A DNA stretch of 6,001 bases from Candidatus Uhrbacteria bacterium RIFCSPHIGHO2_02_FULL_57_19. GTDB taxonomy: Bacteria > Patescibacteriota > Patescibacteriia > 2-12-FULL-57-11. The position numbers and the translations under genes are program-made. The stretch spans positions 1-6,001 of the forward strand of contig MGDZ01000034.1 in NCBI GenBank assembly GCA_001791115.1, read 5' to 3'. Numbering within the stretch: position 1 is the stretch's first letter; every line of letters begins with the position of its first letter. This document shows, one piece after another, positions 5,373-6,001 of the stretch. The notes under the pieces were generated by a model. It saw nothing but the letters and a program-made list of their open reading frames with translations. It was not told where the DNA came from and searched no databases.

Positions 5373-6001
5373 GTGAGCGAAAAGAATGGCAGAGTTTCGC
5401 GTCTGGCACTGATCAGCCAGAAGATGACCGAGGACAAGAAGGCGCTGCTCCCCTTCGAGAGGACTTACAAAACCGGAGACATCATCTTCTCGCAGGGGGA
5501 GACCGGGACCGTGCTCTTCGTAGTCCATCAAGGAGATATCCTGGTGACCCGGCAGCCGACCGACTGGAAAACCCCCGCCGAGATCATGCCGGTCGGACAA
5601 GGCGGGATCGTCGGAGGGGAGCTTCTCTTCGGCGCTTCCATCCGGAACGAGACGGCCAGGGCAAAGGCGGATTGTGTGCTCTGGGAATTCACCAAGGAGC
5701 AGTTCGTCGAGTTCTATCTGACCGCGGGGGAAATGGCCTACGGCACCCTGCGGGCCTTGACCCTCATGCTTGAGGACATCAAGGCGCGATACCTGCTTGC
5801 CTTGGCCGCGACGGCCAAGCTCCAAGAGGAGAACGCGGAACTGCGGGACGCGGGCTGGGCCTCGGAGCGGGACAGCCGCGAACACCTGGCCGCCAGGGTC
5901 GAGCTCGAACGAACGCGCACCGAGATCATCGGACTGCGGAGCGAGCTCAAGGAACACGAACGGTCGGCCCAGACCGAGTACTCTGTCCAGGAGGCCAAAT
6001 A
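5373..6001 (+). CDS. Cyclic-nucleotide-binding-domain protein with coiled coil, 3' end missing
   Basis: The frame starts at GTG (5373), with AAAGG 7 nt upstream, and is open to the window edge (209 residues visible). The in-frame TAA at 5325 excludes a longer N-terminus except via non-standard starts. Residues 25-115 resemble a CNB (Crp-like beta-roll) domain: FERTYKTGDIIFSQGETG, then LFVVHQGDILVTR, then GGIVGGELLFGASIRNETARA as a phosphate-binding-cassette-like segment. That cassette is one residue shorter than in Crp, and the residues after Arg91 are Asn-Glu rather than small ones, so cAMP or cGMP binding is uncertain. From about 120 the protein is helical, and residues 145-209 (KLQEENAELRD, VELERTRTEIIGLRSELKEHE) form a likely coiled coil. 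No helix-turn-helix is visible, so a Crp-type transcription factor is less likely than a sensor or scaffold. Its own promoter precedes it. Confidence 0.75.
   Translation, partial: MSEKNGRVSRLALISQKMTEDKKALLPFERTYKTGDIIFSQGETGTVLFVVHQGDILVTRQPTDWKTPAEIMPVGQGGIVGGELLFGASIRNETARAKADCVLWEFTKEQFVEFYLTAGEMAYGTLRALTLMLEDIKARYLLALAATAKLQEENAELRDAGWASERDSREHLAARVELERTRTEIIGLRSELKEHERSAQTEYSVQEAK

Noticed and set aside
5313..5957. 214-codon minus-strand frame opposite the CNB gene
   Set aside because: The + strand frame shows a CNB domain with SD and promoter; the reverse has no recognisable features.

Overview
The window looks like chromosomal DNA of a bacterium with a GC-rich, compact genome. Gene order and protein types suggest a member of the Candidate Phyla Radiation (Patescibacteria, Parcubacteria-like), though no single feature proves this. 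The hints are: an rpsF-ssb-rpsR cluster with no rplI after rpsR, several start codons without a Shine-Dalgarno sequence, short heptamer-periodic gaps between genes, and a Trm11-like methylase whose catalytic motif reads TEPY.

Layout. At 1-549 (+) lies the 3' part of an unrecognised acidic protein, followed by a good intrinsic terminator (574-620). The gap up to 733 holds a 92-nt imperfect inverted repeat (635-726) that no gene explains. From 4055 down to 733 on the minus strand there is a five-gene translation and replication cluster, in transcription order: rpsF (bS6), ssb, rpsR (bS18), an EpmA-type lysyl-tRNA-synthetase-like ligase, and efp (elongation factor P). A divergent gene at 4116-5327 (+) encodes a THUMP/Rossmann tRNA guanine methyltransferase of the Trm11/UPF0020 type. 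Inside its 3' end sits a near-consensus promoter (TTGACA, 17-nt spacer, TAAACT). That promoter drives a cyclic-nucleotide-binding-domain (CNB) protein with a coiled-coil C-terminus (from 5373 +), which runs off the right edge.

How the genes fit together. bS6 and bS18 are binding partners in the 30S platform, and SSB is their usual operon companion. EF-P relieves ribosome stalling on polyproline, and EpmA attaches (R)-beta-lysine to the tip lysine of EF-P. Here the modifier and its substrate are only 3 nt apart, and EF-P keeps the lysine in a PGKG loop. The ligase is unusual in carrying a LysRS-like OB-fold domain that enterobacterial EpmA lacks. The divergent methylase adds a tRNA-modification function next to this cluster.

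Most notable beyond the genes: the 635-726 palindrome, the EpmA/EF-P pair with its extra domain, 7-nt degenerate tandem repeats filling both the rpsF-ssb and ssb-rpsR gaps, a hairpin that holds a strong SD in its loop just before the EpmA ATG, and the promoter-hairpin leader of the CNB gene. I see no CRISPR array, tRNA, rRNA, insertion sequence or phage gene.
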